A stretch of DNA of 64,000 nucleotides, taken from positions 9,114,001 to 9,178,000 of the forward strand of contig NZ_JACCBA010000001.1 of NCBI RefSeq assembly GCF_013409365.1, written 5' to 3'. The DNA comes from Actinomadura luteofluorescens. GTDB lineage: Bacteria; Actinomycetota; Actinomycetes; Streptosporangiales; Streptosporangiaceae. Position numbers and translations under genes: made by a program. Shown here piece by piece: positions 51,979-60,176 of the stretch. Position 1 is the stretch's first letter; the number at the start of each line of letters is the position of its first letter. The notes beneath the pieces are model-generated. The model ran no database searches and was not told the origin of the DNA. It was given only the letters and a program-made list of their open reading frames with translations.

Positions 51979-53202
51979 CTAGTCGATCGCTATCGGGAAG
52001 TGGTCGATGCCGCGTCCCACCCACGAGTCGCGGCGGACGGGCTCTCCGGCGGGCCGGATGCGGGGGAAGCGGTGCAGCAGCCGGGGGAGCGCGATCCGCG
52101 CCTCCAGGCGCGACAGCGGCGCCCCGAGGCAGAAGTGGCCGCCCGCGCCGAAGGTGAGCGGCGCGGTGTAGGGGCGGTCAGGGTCGAAGCGGTCGGGCCG
52201 GTGGAAGCGCCGGGGGTCCCGGTTGCCGGCCGCCAGGATGGCGACGACCTTCGTGCCCGCGGGGACGGTCGTCCCCAGCAGTTCCACGTCGGCCCCTGCC
52301 CAGCGGCTGGTCGCCTGCACCGGCGGCTCGAACCGCAGCACCTCCTCCGCGTAGGCGGAGGCGAAGCCGGGCTCGGCGCGCAGACGGTCGGCCAGGTGGG
52401 GATGCTCGAAGGACAGGAGCAGCGCGTGTGCCATGAAGAAGTTCGTCGTCTCGAACCCGGCCGTCAGGAGCAGCATCATGTTGCCCACCAGCTCGTCGCG
52501 TTCGAGCCCGCCCCCGTCGTCGTGCACCCGGACCAGGGAGCTGACGAGGTCCGCCTCGGGGCAGCGGCGGCGCCGCTCGATCAGCTCGTCGAAGTACACG
52601 GCCAGGTCGTCCATGGCCGCGTCCGCCGGGGCGAGCTTGGAGGCGTTCGTGATCCCCTCCAGGGCGGTCGTCACGTCGGCCGCGATGGACCGGAACCACG
52701 CCTGGTCGCGCTCGGGCACCCCGAGCAGCCCGCTGATCACCGCGATCGGGAGCCGCGAGGCGAACCCGGCGATGAAGTCGACCGGCGCGCCGCCCGCGCC
52801 CGCCTCCGCCAGCGAGTCCAGGAGCCGGTCGGTGATCTGCTCGATCGCCGTCTCGTAGCCCGCCACCCGCCGGGGCGTGAACTCTCCCCGCAGCAGGCGC
52901 CGCAGGCGGGTGTGCGCCGGGGGATTGCTGTAGAGCATGGAGTCGGTGTACGCGCGCAGCGAGGAATGCGCCCGCCACGCCGGGTAGAAGAGGTCGAAGC
53001 TGTCCCCGTCCTGGACGCGCAGCCGCGGGTCCCGCAGCACCCGGTCGCACTCGTCGTACCCGACGGCGGCCATCACCCCCGGTTTGATCCGCACCAGGTC
53101 GCCGTGCGCCCGTAGCTCCTCGTACAGGGGATACGGATCCCGGAGCCCCTCGCCCACCAGCGCCGCGAGCGCCTCGCGCGGCCGCATCGTGCCCGTCGCC
53201 AT
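51979..53202 (-). CDS. cytochrome P450
   Basis: A 407-aa bacterial P450. The I-helix is 'LLTAGFETTNFFMAHALL' (oxygen-binding AGxxT), ExxR is 'EEVLRFEPP', and the haem loop is 'FGAGGHFCLGAPLSRLEARIAL' with Cys358 as the iron ligand. The length and 'SNPPAHTRLRRLLRGEFTPRRV' are typical of CYP105/107-like biosynthetic enzymes. No membrane anchor; it needs ferredoxin partners that are not seen nearby. Last gene of the CoA-transferase/O-methyltransferase/P450 operon. It probably hydroxylates or epoxidises the enediyne or its aromatic part (inference). Confidence 0.95.
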   Translation of the reverse strand: MATGTMRPREALAALVGEGLRDPYPLYEELRAHGDLVRIKPGVMAAVGYDECDRVLRDPRLRVQDGDSFDLFYPAWRAHSSLRAYTDSMLYSNPPAHTRLRRLLRGEFTPRRVAGYETAIEQITDRLLDSLAEAGAGGAPVDFIAGFASRLPIAVISGLLGVPERDQAWFRSIAADVTTALEGITNASKLAPADAAMDDLAVYFDELIERRRRCPEADLVSSLVRVHDDGGGLERDELVGNMMLLLTAGFETTNFFMAHALLLSFEHPHLADRLRAEPGFASAYAEEVLRFEPPVQATSRWAGADVELLGTTVPAGTKVVAILAAGNRDPRRFHRPDRFDPDRPYTAPLTFGAGGHFCLGAPLSRLEARIALPRLLHRFPRIRPAGEPVRRDSWVGRGIDHFPIAID

Positions 53203-53253
53203 CGCCTCGTCCCTTCCGCGAGATTCCTCGTGGTCGCCGCGTCGCGGCGGCGG

Positions 53254-54339
53254 TCACCTGCCGGGGTGGAGCTCGACGATCGACACCGCTCCCGCGGGGT
53301 GGACGGCGGCGACGCCGAGTCCGGCCTCGGCGGCGAGCGCGGACAGCTCCGGCAGCGACCGCACCTTCCCGCCGCAGTAGGCGAGCATCCGCAGGTCCAG
53401 CCCGGTCGGCCCGGAACCGTCCGGACCGACGTTCTCCACGACGAACACCGAGCCGTCCGCGCCCGCCGCCTCCGCGCAGCGCGCCAGGATGGCGCGCGCG
53501 GGGTCGTCGGCCCAGTTGTGGACGACCAGGGACAGCACGTAGCCGCCGGCGCCCGGCGGGAGCGGGCCGAACATGTCGCCCGCCTCGACCTCGGCGCGGT
53601 CGGCGACGCCCGCCGCGGCCAGCGCCTTTCGCGCCGCGTCGCTGGCGGGGGGCCGCTCGACGAGCACGCCCCGCAGCCCCGGATGCGCGGTGAGCAGCGC
53701 GGCCAGCAGCGTGCCGTCGCCGCCGCCGACGTCCACCACGCGGCCGAGGGACGCCCAGTCGTAGGCCGACGCGATCCGGCGCGCCCGGTCCGCGCCGCCC
53801 GGGCGCAGCACGGCGCGGAAGGCGGCCTCGTGGCGGGGCTCGGCGGCCAGGTCGTCCCAGAAGGACAGGCCGAAGCGCCGCGGGTAGGCGGGCTCGCCCG
53901 TGCGCACGCTGTGCAGCAGTTCGACGTAGCACAGCTCGGCGCGGCCGCCCTCCTCGACGTCGAGGCAGGCGCGCAGGCCGCCCGGATGGTCGTCGCGCAG
54001 CGGCTCGCCCAGCGCGGTCAGCGCGTACCGGCCGGAGTCGTCCCGGCTCAGCACGCCGCGCACCGCGAGGTAGCGCATCAGCCGGGCGAGCCCGTCGGCG
54101 TCGGCGCCGGCGGCCTCCGCCAGTTCGGGCACGGTCCGCAGCCCGGACGCGATGTGGTCGGCGATGCGCAGCGTCGCCGCCACCCGCACCGCCATCGGGG
54201 TCGCGAGCTGGGCCATCGCCCACAGCGCGGGGACTGCCTCGTCCGCCGCCGCCGACACGGGTCCCGCGTCGTGGCGCCGCCGTGCGGGGTCCCCGGAGCG
54301 TCGGCCGTGCGGTTCGTCAGGCGTGACCATTCGGTTCAT
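53254..54339 (-). CDS. O-methyltransferase (acetylserotonin-type, Methyltransf_2)
   Basis: A 361-aa protein. An N-terminal dimerisation winged helix ('MAVRVAATLRIADHIASGLRTVPELAEAAGADADGLARLMRYLAVRGVL') precedes a SAM domain with 'VVDVGGGDGTLLAALLTAHPGLRGVLVERP' and 'DMFGPLPPGAGGYVLSLVVHNWADDPARAIL', the His being the general base. This is the family that methylates phenolic hydroxyls in anthracycline- and enediyne-type clusters. The start is ATG 54339. It starts 19 bp after the CoA-transferase stop. Confidence 0.93.
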   Translation of the reverse strand: MNRMVTPDEPHGRRSGDPARRRHDAGPVSAAADEAVPALWAMAQLATPMAVRVAATLRIADHIASGLRTVPELAEAAGADADGLARLMRYLAVRGVLSRDDSGRYALTALGEPLRDDHPGGLRACLDVEEGGRAELCYVELLHSVRTGEPAYPRRFGLSFWDDLAAEPRHEAAFRAVLRPGGADRARRIASAYDWASLGRVVDVGGGDGTLLAALLTAHPGLRGVLVERPPASDAARKALAAAGVADRAEVEAGDMFGPLPPGAGGYVLSLVVHNWADDPARAILARCAEAAGADGSVFVVENVGPDGSGPTGLDLRMLAYCGGKVRSLPELSALAAEAGLGVAAVHPAGAVSIVELHPGR

Positions 54340-54358
54340 CGATCTCCCCGGTGCGCGG

Positions 54359-55948
54359 CTAGGGACGGAACAGCTCGGAGGGCATGGTGGTGATGCCGGC
54401 GGCGGTGCGGACCGGGAAGCCGATCTGCCCCAGGACGTCCCGCCGGACGTCGACGCCGGGCGCCACCTCCGTCAGCACGAGTCCTTCGGCGGTCATCTCG
54501 AACACGGCGCGTTCGGTGACGACGATGGCCCGCTGGCCGCGCTCCAGACCGGCGCGGACCGCGTAGGTGATGTGGTCGACCTCGGGCACGAGCTTCTGGA
54601 TCTCGCCTTCCCGCAGGATGTCGAGCCGCCCGCCGTCGCAGGAGACGTCGAGGCCCTTGGTGGTGAGGGTGCCTCCGAGGACGATCCGCCGCGCGTTGTG
54701 CGCGATGTCGACGAATCCGCCGCCGCCCGGGCTCGTGCCCGCGAAGCGGCTGACGTTGACGTTCCCGGCGGCGTCGAGCTGGGCGAAGGAGAGCGCGGCG
54801 AGCGCGCAGCCGCCGCCGTCGATGAAGTCGAACTGGTAGGTGCCGTCGACCAGCGCCTCGGGGGAGTAGTTGGCGGAGAACTGCCAGCCGCCCATGACGA
54901 CGCCGCCGAAGGAGCCGTGCTCGGTGGTGAAGGTGTAGTCGCCCAGCCGTCCGTCGTGGAACGCGCCGTCCTCCGCCATCGCGAGGATCGCGCTCGACGC
55001 GGCGCCGAACCCGAGGATCGTGGTCTCGCCCGGGCGGATCTCCCGCGCGACACGGCGCGCGATGACCTTGCCCGGGCCCGGCCGCAGGCGCGGGAGGCGC
55101 TCGACGGGGTGCGGCACCGGCCGCAGGTACCCCGGGTCGTTGCGCACCTCCGTCCCGATCAGCTCGCCCGCCGCGACCACGACGCGGTCGACCAGCGCGC
55201 CGGGCACCTGCACCTCGCGCGCGGGCCGGGAGCCGCGCGGCACGATCCGGGACACCTGCGCGATCACGGTGCCGCCGCTCGCCTTGACGGCGAGCGCGAG
55301 GGCGAGGGCGGCGGAGGTGAGCGGCAGGTCCTCGAAGGACAGGTTGCCCTGGGCGTCGGAGCTGCTGGCCCGGATGATCCCCACGTCCAGCGGCCAGGTG
55401 GGGTAGAGCAGGAGCTCCTCGCCGCGCAGCTCGACGACCTCCACCAGGTCGTCCTTGGCCCGCCCGGTGAGGCGGCCGCCGCCGTGCCGCGGGTCGGCGA
55501 AGGTGCCGAGGCCGATGCGGGTGAGGTACCCCGGGCTCCGCCGCGCGACCTCCCGCAGCCAGTGCATGGCGGCGCCGATCGGCCAGCTGTAGGCCTCGAT
55601 CCGATCGTCGCGTATCAGCTCCGTGAGCGCCGGGCGGGTACCGGTGCGCGGGTGCCGCGGATTGATGTAGGAGCCGGCGACGATCCGGCGCATCAGCCCC
55701 TCGCGGGCCACGCCGTCCATGCCGCCGATGTCCATGGCGTCGCCCGTGGCGCAGGGGAAGAAGAAGGTCAGGTCGCGGGGGGAGCCGAGCCGCTCGAAGC
55801 GCTCGCCGATCGCGCGCAGCACCGCGTCGGGCGTGATCCAGCCGATGACGCCCGTGCTCGCGACGGACCGCCCGTCCCCGACGAGGGCCGCCGCGGTCGC
55901 CGCGTCACAGACCTTGCCCCCCACGGCAGCAGCCGCGACATCGTCCAT
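54359..55948 (-). CDS. family I CoA-transferase
   Basis: A 529-aa fused alpha-beta CoA-transferase. The N-half has 'ALVGDGRSVASTGVIGWITPDAVLRAIGERF' and the C-half 'YTFTTEHGSFGGVVMGGWQFSANYSPEALVDGTYQFDFIDGGG'. The Glu in 'TEHGSFGG' fits the catalytic Glu ('ExGxxGG') that forms a gamma-glutamyl-CoA thioester. Such enzymes move CoA between acyl donors and free acids (propionate/acetate type). I chose ATG 55948 after GAGGGG. It could pair with the aryl-CoA ligase to manage the acyl-CoA used in tailoring (inference). First gene of a three-gene minus-strand operon, divergent from tldD. Confidence 0.88.
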   Translation of the reverse strand: MDDVAAAAVGGKVCDAATAAALVGDGRSVASTGVIGWITPDAVLRAIGERFERLGSPRDLTFFFPCATGDAMDIGGMDGVAREGLMRRIVAGSYINPRHPRTGTRPALTELIRDDRIEAYSWPIGAAMHWLREVARRSPGYLTRIGLGTFADPRHGGGRLTGRAKDDLVEVVELRGEELLLYPTWPLDVGIIRASSSDAQGNLSFEDLPLTSAALALALAVKASGGTVIAQVSRIVPRGSRPAREVQVPGALVDRVVVAAGELIGTEVRNDPGYLRPVPHPVERLPRLRPGPGKVIARRVAREIRPGETTILGFGAASSAILAMAEDGAFHDGRLGDYTFTTEHGSFGGVVMGGWQFSANYSPEALVDGTYQFDFIDGGGCALAALSFAQLDAAGNVNVSRFAGTSPGGGGFVDIAHNARRIVLGGTLTTKGLDVSCDGGRLDILREGEIQKLVPEVDHITYAVRAGLERGQRAIVVTERAVFEMTAEGLVLTEVAPGVDVRRDVLGQIGFPVRTAAGITTMPSELFRP

Positions 55949-56026
55949 CGCGTCCCCTCGGCGTCGCACCGGTCCCGGTCGTCCCGTCGCGGACGTGGTT
56001 CCCTCCGACCGGACGGCGTCAAGAAC

Positions 56027-56049
56027 CAATACTATCAAAAACTATAGTT
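56027..56049. promoter_or_regulatory. AT-rich divergent promoter with AACTATAGTT palindrome
   Basis: AATACTATCAAAAACTATAGTTA lies between the CoA-transferase operon and tldD. AACTATAGTT (56040-56049) is a perfect palindrome. GATAGTA on the minus strand matches a word in the clpC and acyltransferase promoter regions. Confidence 0.5.
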
Positions 56050-56178
56050 ATCTCCCAGATCGGCGAATGGAGATCCCCGCATCACTCGCAGCTTTCGGTG
56101 TCGGTGGTCGGCCTTTTCGATCGCGAGACAATATGTTTTTCTAGTAGGACGTGCCGGAGGCGTGGAAAGCGAGGCAGC

Positions 56179-57687
56179 GTGCGACGTGGTCTGGACGCCT
56201 CGTTCTCCGCCCTTCCCCTGCACGCGCTGGCCGATGCGGCGCTCGCCCGCGCGGCCGAGCTCGGAGCCGAGCACGCGTCCTTCCGCCTCGACCGCGTCCG
56301 CACGGCCCGGCTGCTGCTGCGCGACGGCGTCCTCGGTGGCGGACAGGACGCCACGGACACGGGGCTGGCCGTGCGCCTGTGGCATCGGGGCGTCCCCGGC
56401 TTCGCCGCCGCCCCCGAGCTGACGCCCCGGGCCGCCGCCGGCGCCGCCGAGCAGGCGGTGGCCGTCGCCCGCGCGTGCTCGGCGATCGGCGGCGGCTCCG
56501 GTGAGCCGGTCGGCGAGCCGGTCCACCCCGCCGCGACGTGGATCTCCTCGTACCGGGTCGATCCGTTCGAGGTGCCCGAGGAGGAGCGCATCGCGCTCAT
56601 GGCCGGCTGGAGCCGCCGGCTGCTCGCCGCGCCGGAGGTCGACCACGTGCTGGCCTTCCTCACGCTCGTCCAGGAGAACAAGTTCTACGCCGATCTCGCG
56701 GGCACGGTGACCGCCCAGCAGCGGGTCCGGGTCCATCCGCTGCTGTTCGCGCAGGGGTCGGACCCGCGCGGCGGCGGGGCGGCGACGCTGCGCACCCTCG
56801 GGCCTCCGACGGCCCGGGGCTGGGAGTACCTGTCCGGCGACGGCTGGGACTGGGAGCGCGAGCTGGCCGAGCTGCCCGCGCACCTCGCCGCCAAGCTCCG
56901 CGCCCGCCCGGTGCGGCCGGGCCGCTACGACCTCGTCATCGACCCCTCCAACCTCTGGCTGACCGTGCACGAGTCGGTCGGCCACACCACGGAGATGGAC
57001 CGCGCGCTGGGCCACGAGGCGTCCTCGACCGGCACGACGTTCCTCTCCCCGGACGGGCTCGGCTCGCACAGGTACGGCTCGCCGCTGATGAACGTCACCG
57101 CGGACCGCACGGCCGAGCACGGCCTCGCGACGGTCGGCTTCGACGACGAGGGGGTCGCGGCGCAGTCGTGGAGCCTGGTGCGCGACGGGGTGCTCACCGG
57201 CTTCCAGCACGACCGGCGCACCGCGGGCCTGGCGGGCCTCGAACGTTCCAACGGCTGCTCGTTCGCCGAGTCCGCGACGCACGTGCCGCTGCCGCGGATG
57301 CCCAACGTCGGGCTCCGTCCCGCGCCCGGCGGGCCGTCCACCGCCGACCTCATCGCGGGGATCGAGGACGGGATCTACCTCGCCGGCTCCGACAGCTGGT
57401 CCATCGACATGCGGCGCCAGAACTTCCAGATGACCGCCCAGCGATGCCATCGGATCCGCAACGGCAGGCTTGACGGCCAGCTGAGCGGGGTCGCCTACCA
57501 GGCCTCCACGACGGAGTTCTGGTCGGCGCTGACCGCGCTCGGCGGCGAGGAGACCTACCGGCTCTTCGGCGCCGACCTGTGCGGGAAGGGCCAGCCGATG
57601 CAGGTGGCCGCCGCCAGCCACGGCTGCCCCGCGGCCGTGTTCACGGGGATCGAGGTCATCGACACCGGTGCGGAGGGGCTGCCGTGA
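56179..57687 (+). CDS. tldD: TldD-type zinc metalloprotease
   Basis: A 502-aa protein. The active site 'LTVHESVGHTTEMDRALG' holds the HExxxH zinc motif of TldD (about residues 267-272). The flanking 'GSPLMNVTADRTAEHGLATVGFDDEGV' and 'IYLAGSDSWSIDMRRQNFQM' are family blocks. TldD works with TldE as a heterodimer that degrades unfolded peptides and, in microcin and some RiPP pathways, trims precursor peptides. The likely GTG start is at 56179; earlier in-frame starts lack a ribosome site. It overlaps tldE by 4 bp. Confidence 0.93.
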   Translation: MRRGLDASFSALPLHALADAALARAAELGAEHASFRLDRVRTARLLLRDGVLGGGQDATDTGLAVRLWHRGVPGFAAAPELTPRAAAGAAEQAVAVARACSAIGGGSGEPVGEPVHPAATWISSYRVDPFEVPEEERIALMAGWSRRLLAAPEVDHVLAFLTLVQENKFYADLAGTVTAQQRVRVHPLLFAQGSDPRGGGAATLRTLGPPTARGWEYLSGDGWDWERELAELPAHLAAKLRARPVRPGRYDLVIDPSNLWLTVHESVGHTTEMDRALGHEASSTGTTFLSPDGLGSHRYGSPLMNVTADRTAEHGLATVGFDDEGVAAQSWSLVRDGVLTGFQHDRRTAGLAGLERSNGCSFAESATHVPLPRMPNVGLRPAPGGPSTADLIAGIEDGIYLAGSDSWSIDMRRQNFQMTAQRCHRIRNGRLDGQLSGVAYQASTTEFWSALTALGGEETYRLFGADLCGKGQPMQVAAASHGCPAAVFTGIEVIDTGAEGLP

Positions 57688-59090
57688 CGCTCGCGGAGCT
57701 GGCCGTCGAGGCCGGCAAGGACGCCGACGCCTACGTGGCGATCGTCGACGAGGCCTCCACCGCGCACGCGCGGTGGGCGGGCAACGCGCTGACGTCGAGC
57801 GCTCTCACCGCCGACACGAGGCTGACGGTGATCGCCGTCAGCTCGGACGCGCGGGGCACCGCCGCCGGCGTCGTCTCCCACCGCGGCGCCGTGGACGAGG
57901 ACGCGGTGCGCGCCGTCGTGGCGGCGGCCGAACGCGCCGCGCGCACGGCGACGCCCGCCGCCGACGCGCGCCCCCTGCTGACCGGCGACGCCGTGCCCGC
58001 GTCGCCGGACTGGACCGAGGCCGCGCCCACGGCCTCGGCCGACGTCCTCGCCCGGTTCGCCACCGGCCTCGCCGCCACGTTCGAGCGGGCCCGCATGGAG
58101 CGCCGCCTCCTGTACGGTCACGCCGAGCAGCGGCGGCACACCACCTGGCTGGCGTCCTCCACCGGGCTCCGGCTGCGGCACGTCCAGACCGCGGGCGTCG
58201 TGGACCTGACCGCCAAGACGGAGGACGGCGCCGCCTCGACGTGGAGCGGAACCGGGGCGGCCGACCTCGGCGAGATCGATCCGCTTCCCATGTACGAGGG
58301 GCTCAGCACGCGGCTCGGCTGGGGACGCAGGCGCGTCGAACTCCCCGCCGGGCGTTACGAGGTGCTGCTGTCCCCGTCCTGCGTCGCCGATCTCATGCTG
58401 CGGCTGTACCGCGCCGCCGGGGCGAAGGACGCCGCCGACGCGCGCACGGTGTTCCGCGGCCCGGACGGCGGGACCCGGATCGGCGAGCGCCTGACCCGCG
58501 CGCCGCTCACGCTGCGGAGCGACCCGCACGAGCCGGGACTCCGGTGCGCGCCGTTCGTCACCGCCCGGGGCTCCGCGGACGTCGCGCAGGTGTTCGCGGA
58601 CACCGTCTCGGTGTTCGACAACGGGCTGCCGCTCTCAGCGACCGAGTGGATCCGCGACGGCGTCCTGACCGGCCTGGTCCAGACCCGCCACTCCGCCGAT
58701 CTCACCGGGCTCCCGGTCACGCCGCAGGTCGGCAACCTGGTGCTGGAAGGCCCGGGGGAGGGCCGGTCGCTCGCCGAGATGGTCGCGACCACGAGGCGCG
58801 GGCTCCTGGTGACCTCGCTGTGGTACGTCCGCGACGTCGACCCCCGGACCCTGCTGCTCACCGGGCTCACCCGCGACGGCGTCCACCTGGTCGAGAACGG
58901 CGAAGTGGTGGGGGAGGCGAACAACTTCCGATTCAACGAGAGCCCGGTGGACCTGCTGGGGCGGGTGACGGAGATCGGCCGCACCGAGCGGGCCCTGCCC
59001 AGGGAGAGGGACGACTCCACGCCCCGGACCGCCATGCCCGCGCTCCGGGTGGCGGACTACACGATGTCGGCGGTCAGCGAGGCGACCTGA
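57684..59090 (+). CDS. tldE: TldE/PmbA-type subunit
   Basis: A 468-aa partner of TldD. It lacks the HExxxH motif, as expected for TldE, and has 'SPSCVADLMLRLYRAAGAKDA', 'VSVFDNGLPLSATEWIRDGVLTGLVQTRHSADLTGLPVTPQVGNLVLEGPGEG' and 'LVTSLWYVRDVDPRTLLLTGLTRDGVHLVENGEVVGEANNFRFNESP', the standard PmbA C-terminal blocks. It begins within the tldD stop (GTGA). Its 3' end overlaps the convergent rmlB by 17 bp. Confidence 0.93.
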   Translation: MTLAELAVEAGKDADAYVAIVDEASTAHARWAGNALTSSALTADTRLTVIAVSSDARGTAAGVVSHRGAVDEDAVRAVVAAAERAARTATPAADARPLLTGDAVPASPDWTEAAPTASADVLARFATGLAATFERARMERRLLYGHAEQRRHTTWLASSTGLRLRHVQTAGVVDLTAKTEDGAASTWSGTGAADLGEIDPLPMYEGLSTRLGWGRRRVELPAGRYEVLLSPSCVADLMLRLYRAAGAKDAADARTVFRGPDGGTRIGERLTRAPLTLRSDPHEPGLRCAPFVTARGSADVAQVFADTVSVFDNGLPLSATEWIRDGVLTGLVQTRHSADLTGLPVTPQVGNLVLEGPGEGRSLAEMVATTRRGLLVTSLWYVRDVDPRTLLLTGLTRDGVHLVENGEVVGEANNFRFNESPVDLLGRVTEIGRTERALPRERDDSTPRTAMPALRVADYTMSAVSEAT

Positions 59091-60087
59091 GCATCGGCCC
59101 CGGCGCCTCCCGGAGCCCGGCCTTCAGCGGCTCCCACCAGGCCCGGTTCGCGCGGTACCACTCGACGGTCGCCTCCAGCCCGTCCTCGAAGCGCACGCGC
59201 GGGACGAAGCCGAGCCCTTCCTCGATCTTGGTGGTGTCGAGCGCGTACCGGCGGTCGTGCCCCTGGCGGTCGGGGACGTGGTCGACCCTCTCCCAGCCGG
59301 CGCCGCACGCCTCCAGCAGCAGGGCCGTCAGGTCCTCGTTGGACAGTTCCTTCCCGCCGCCGACGTGGTACACCTCGCCCGGGCGGCCGGACCGCAGCAC
59401 CAGGTCGAGCGCGCGGCAGTGGTCCGACACGTGCAGCCACCCCCGCCGGTGGCGGCCGTCGCCGTAGAGCGGCACCCGCCCGCCGTCGAGCAGGTTGGTC
59501 ACGAACAGCGGGATCACCTTCTCGGGGAACTGGTAGTGGCCGTAGTTGTTGGTGCACCGCGTGACCACGACCTCGAGGCCGCGGGTCCGGTGCCAGGCCA
59601 GCGCCAGCAGGTCCGACCCGGCCTTGGCCGACGCGTAGGGCCCGTTGGGCAGCAGCGGAGCGTCCTCCGCCCACGCCCCCCGGGCTATCGACCCGTAGAC
59701 CTCGTCGGTCGACACGTGCACGAACCTGGCGACGCCGTGCCGCTGGGCCGCCTCCAGCATGTTCTGCGTGCCCAGCACGTTGGTCCGCACGAAGGGGGTG
59801 GCGGTGTCGATCGAGCGGTCCACGTGCGATTCGGCGGCGAGGTGGACGATCGCGTCCTGCCCGGCCACGGCCGCGTCGACCGCGTCCGGATCGCAGGTGT
59901 CGCCGTGCACGAACCGGTAGCGGGGATGCCCGGCGACGGGGGCCAGGTTCCGCGGGTTGCCCGAGTACGTGAGCGCGTCCAGCACGGTGACGTGCGCGCC
60001 CGCCGTGCCCGGCAGTTCGCCGCGCAGCGTCGCCCGCACGAACTCCGAGCCGATGAAACCGGCGCCCCCGGTGACCAGGAGTCTCAT
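59074..60087 (-). CDS. rmlB: dTDP-glucose 4,6-dehydratase
   Basis: A 337-aa extended SDR. The NAD loop is 'MRLLVTGGAGFIGSEFV', followed by 'VHLAAESHVDRSI', 'HVSTDEVYGSI' (catalytic Thr-Asp-Glu), 'PYASAKAGSDLLALAW' (YxxxK) and 'RCTNNYGHYQFPEKVIPL'. It makes dTDP-4-keto-6-deoxyglucose from the RmlA product. rmlA lies 27 kb away, which supports one cluster spanning both. The start is ATG 60087 after GGAGGCGGGGCG. Downstream of the acyltransferase gene on the minus strand. Confidence 0.96.
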   Translation of the reverse strand: MRLLVTGGAGFIGSEFVRATLRGELPGTAGAHVTVLDALTYSGNPRNLAPVAGHPRYRFVHGDTCDPDAVDAAVAGQDAIVHLAAESHVDRSIDTATPFVRTNVLGTQNMLEAAQRHGVARFVHVSTDEVYGSIARGAWAEDAPLLPNGPYASAKAGSDLLALAWHRTRGLEVVVTRCTNNYGHYQFPEKVIPLFVTNLLDGGRVPLYGDGRHRRGWLHVSDHCRALDLVLRSGRPGEVYHVGGGKELSNEDLTALLLEACGAGWERVDHVPDRQGHDRRYALDTTKIEEGLGFVPRVRFEDGLEATVEWYRANRAWWEPLKAGLREAPGPMLRSPR

Positions 60088-60125
60088 CGCCCCGCCTCCT
60101 CGGCGTTCGCTGGTGGTGGCACGCC

Positions 60126-60168
60126 CGCGGCGGGCGGGACGTGCCGGGGCATCGTCCCGCCCGCCGCG
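60126..60168 (-). terminator. terminator hairpin after the acyltransferase
   Basis: CGCGGCGGGCGGGAC (60126-60140) pairs perfectly with 60154-60168 across a 13-nt loop. It lies just beyond the stop of the minus-strand acyltransferase and before rmlB, so rmlB would be separately transcribed or only partly read through. Confidence 0.7.
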
Positions 60169-60176
60169 AGCGTCGA

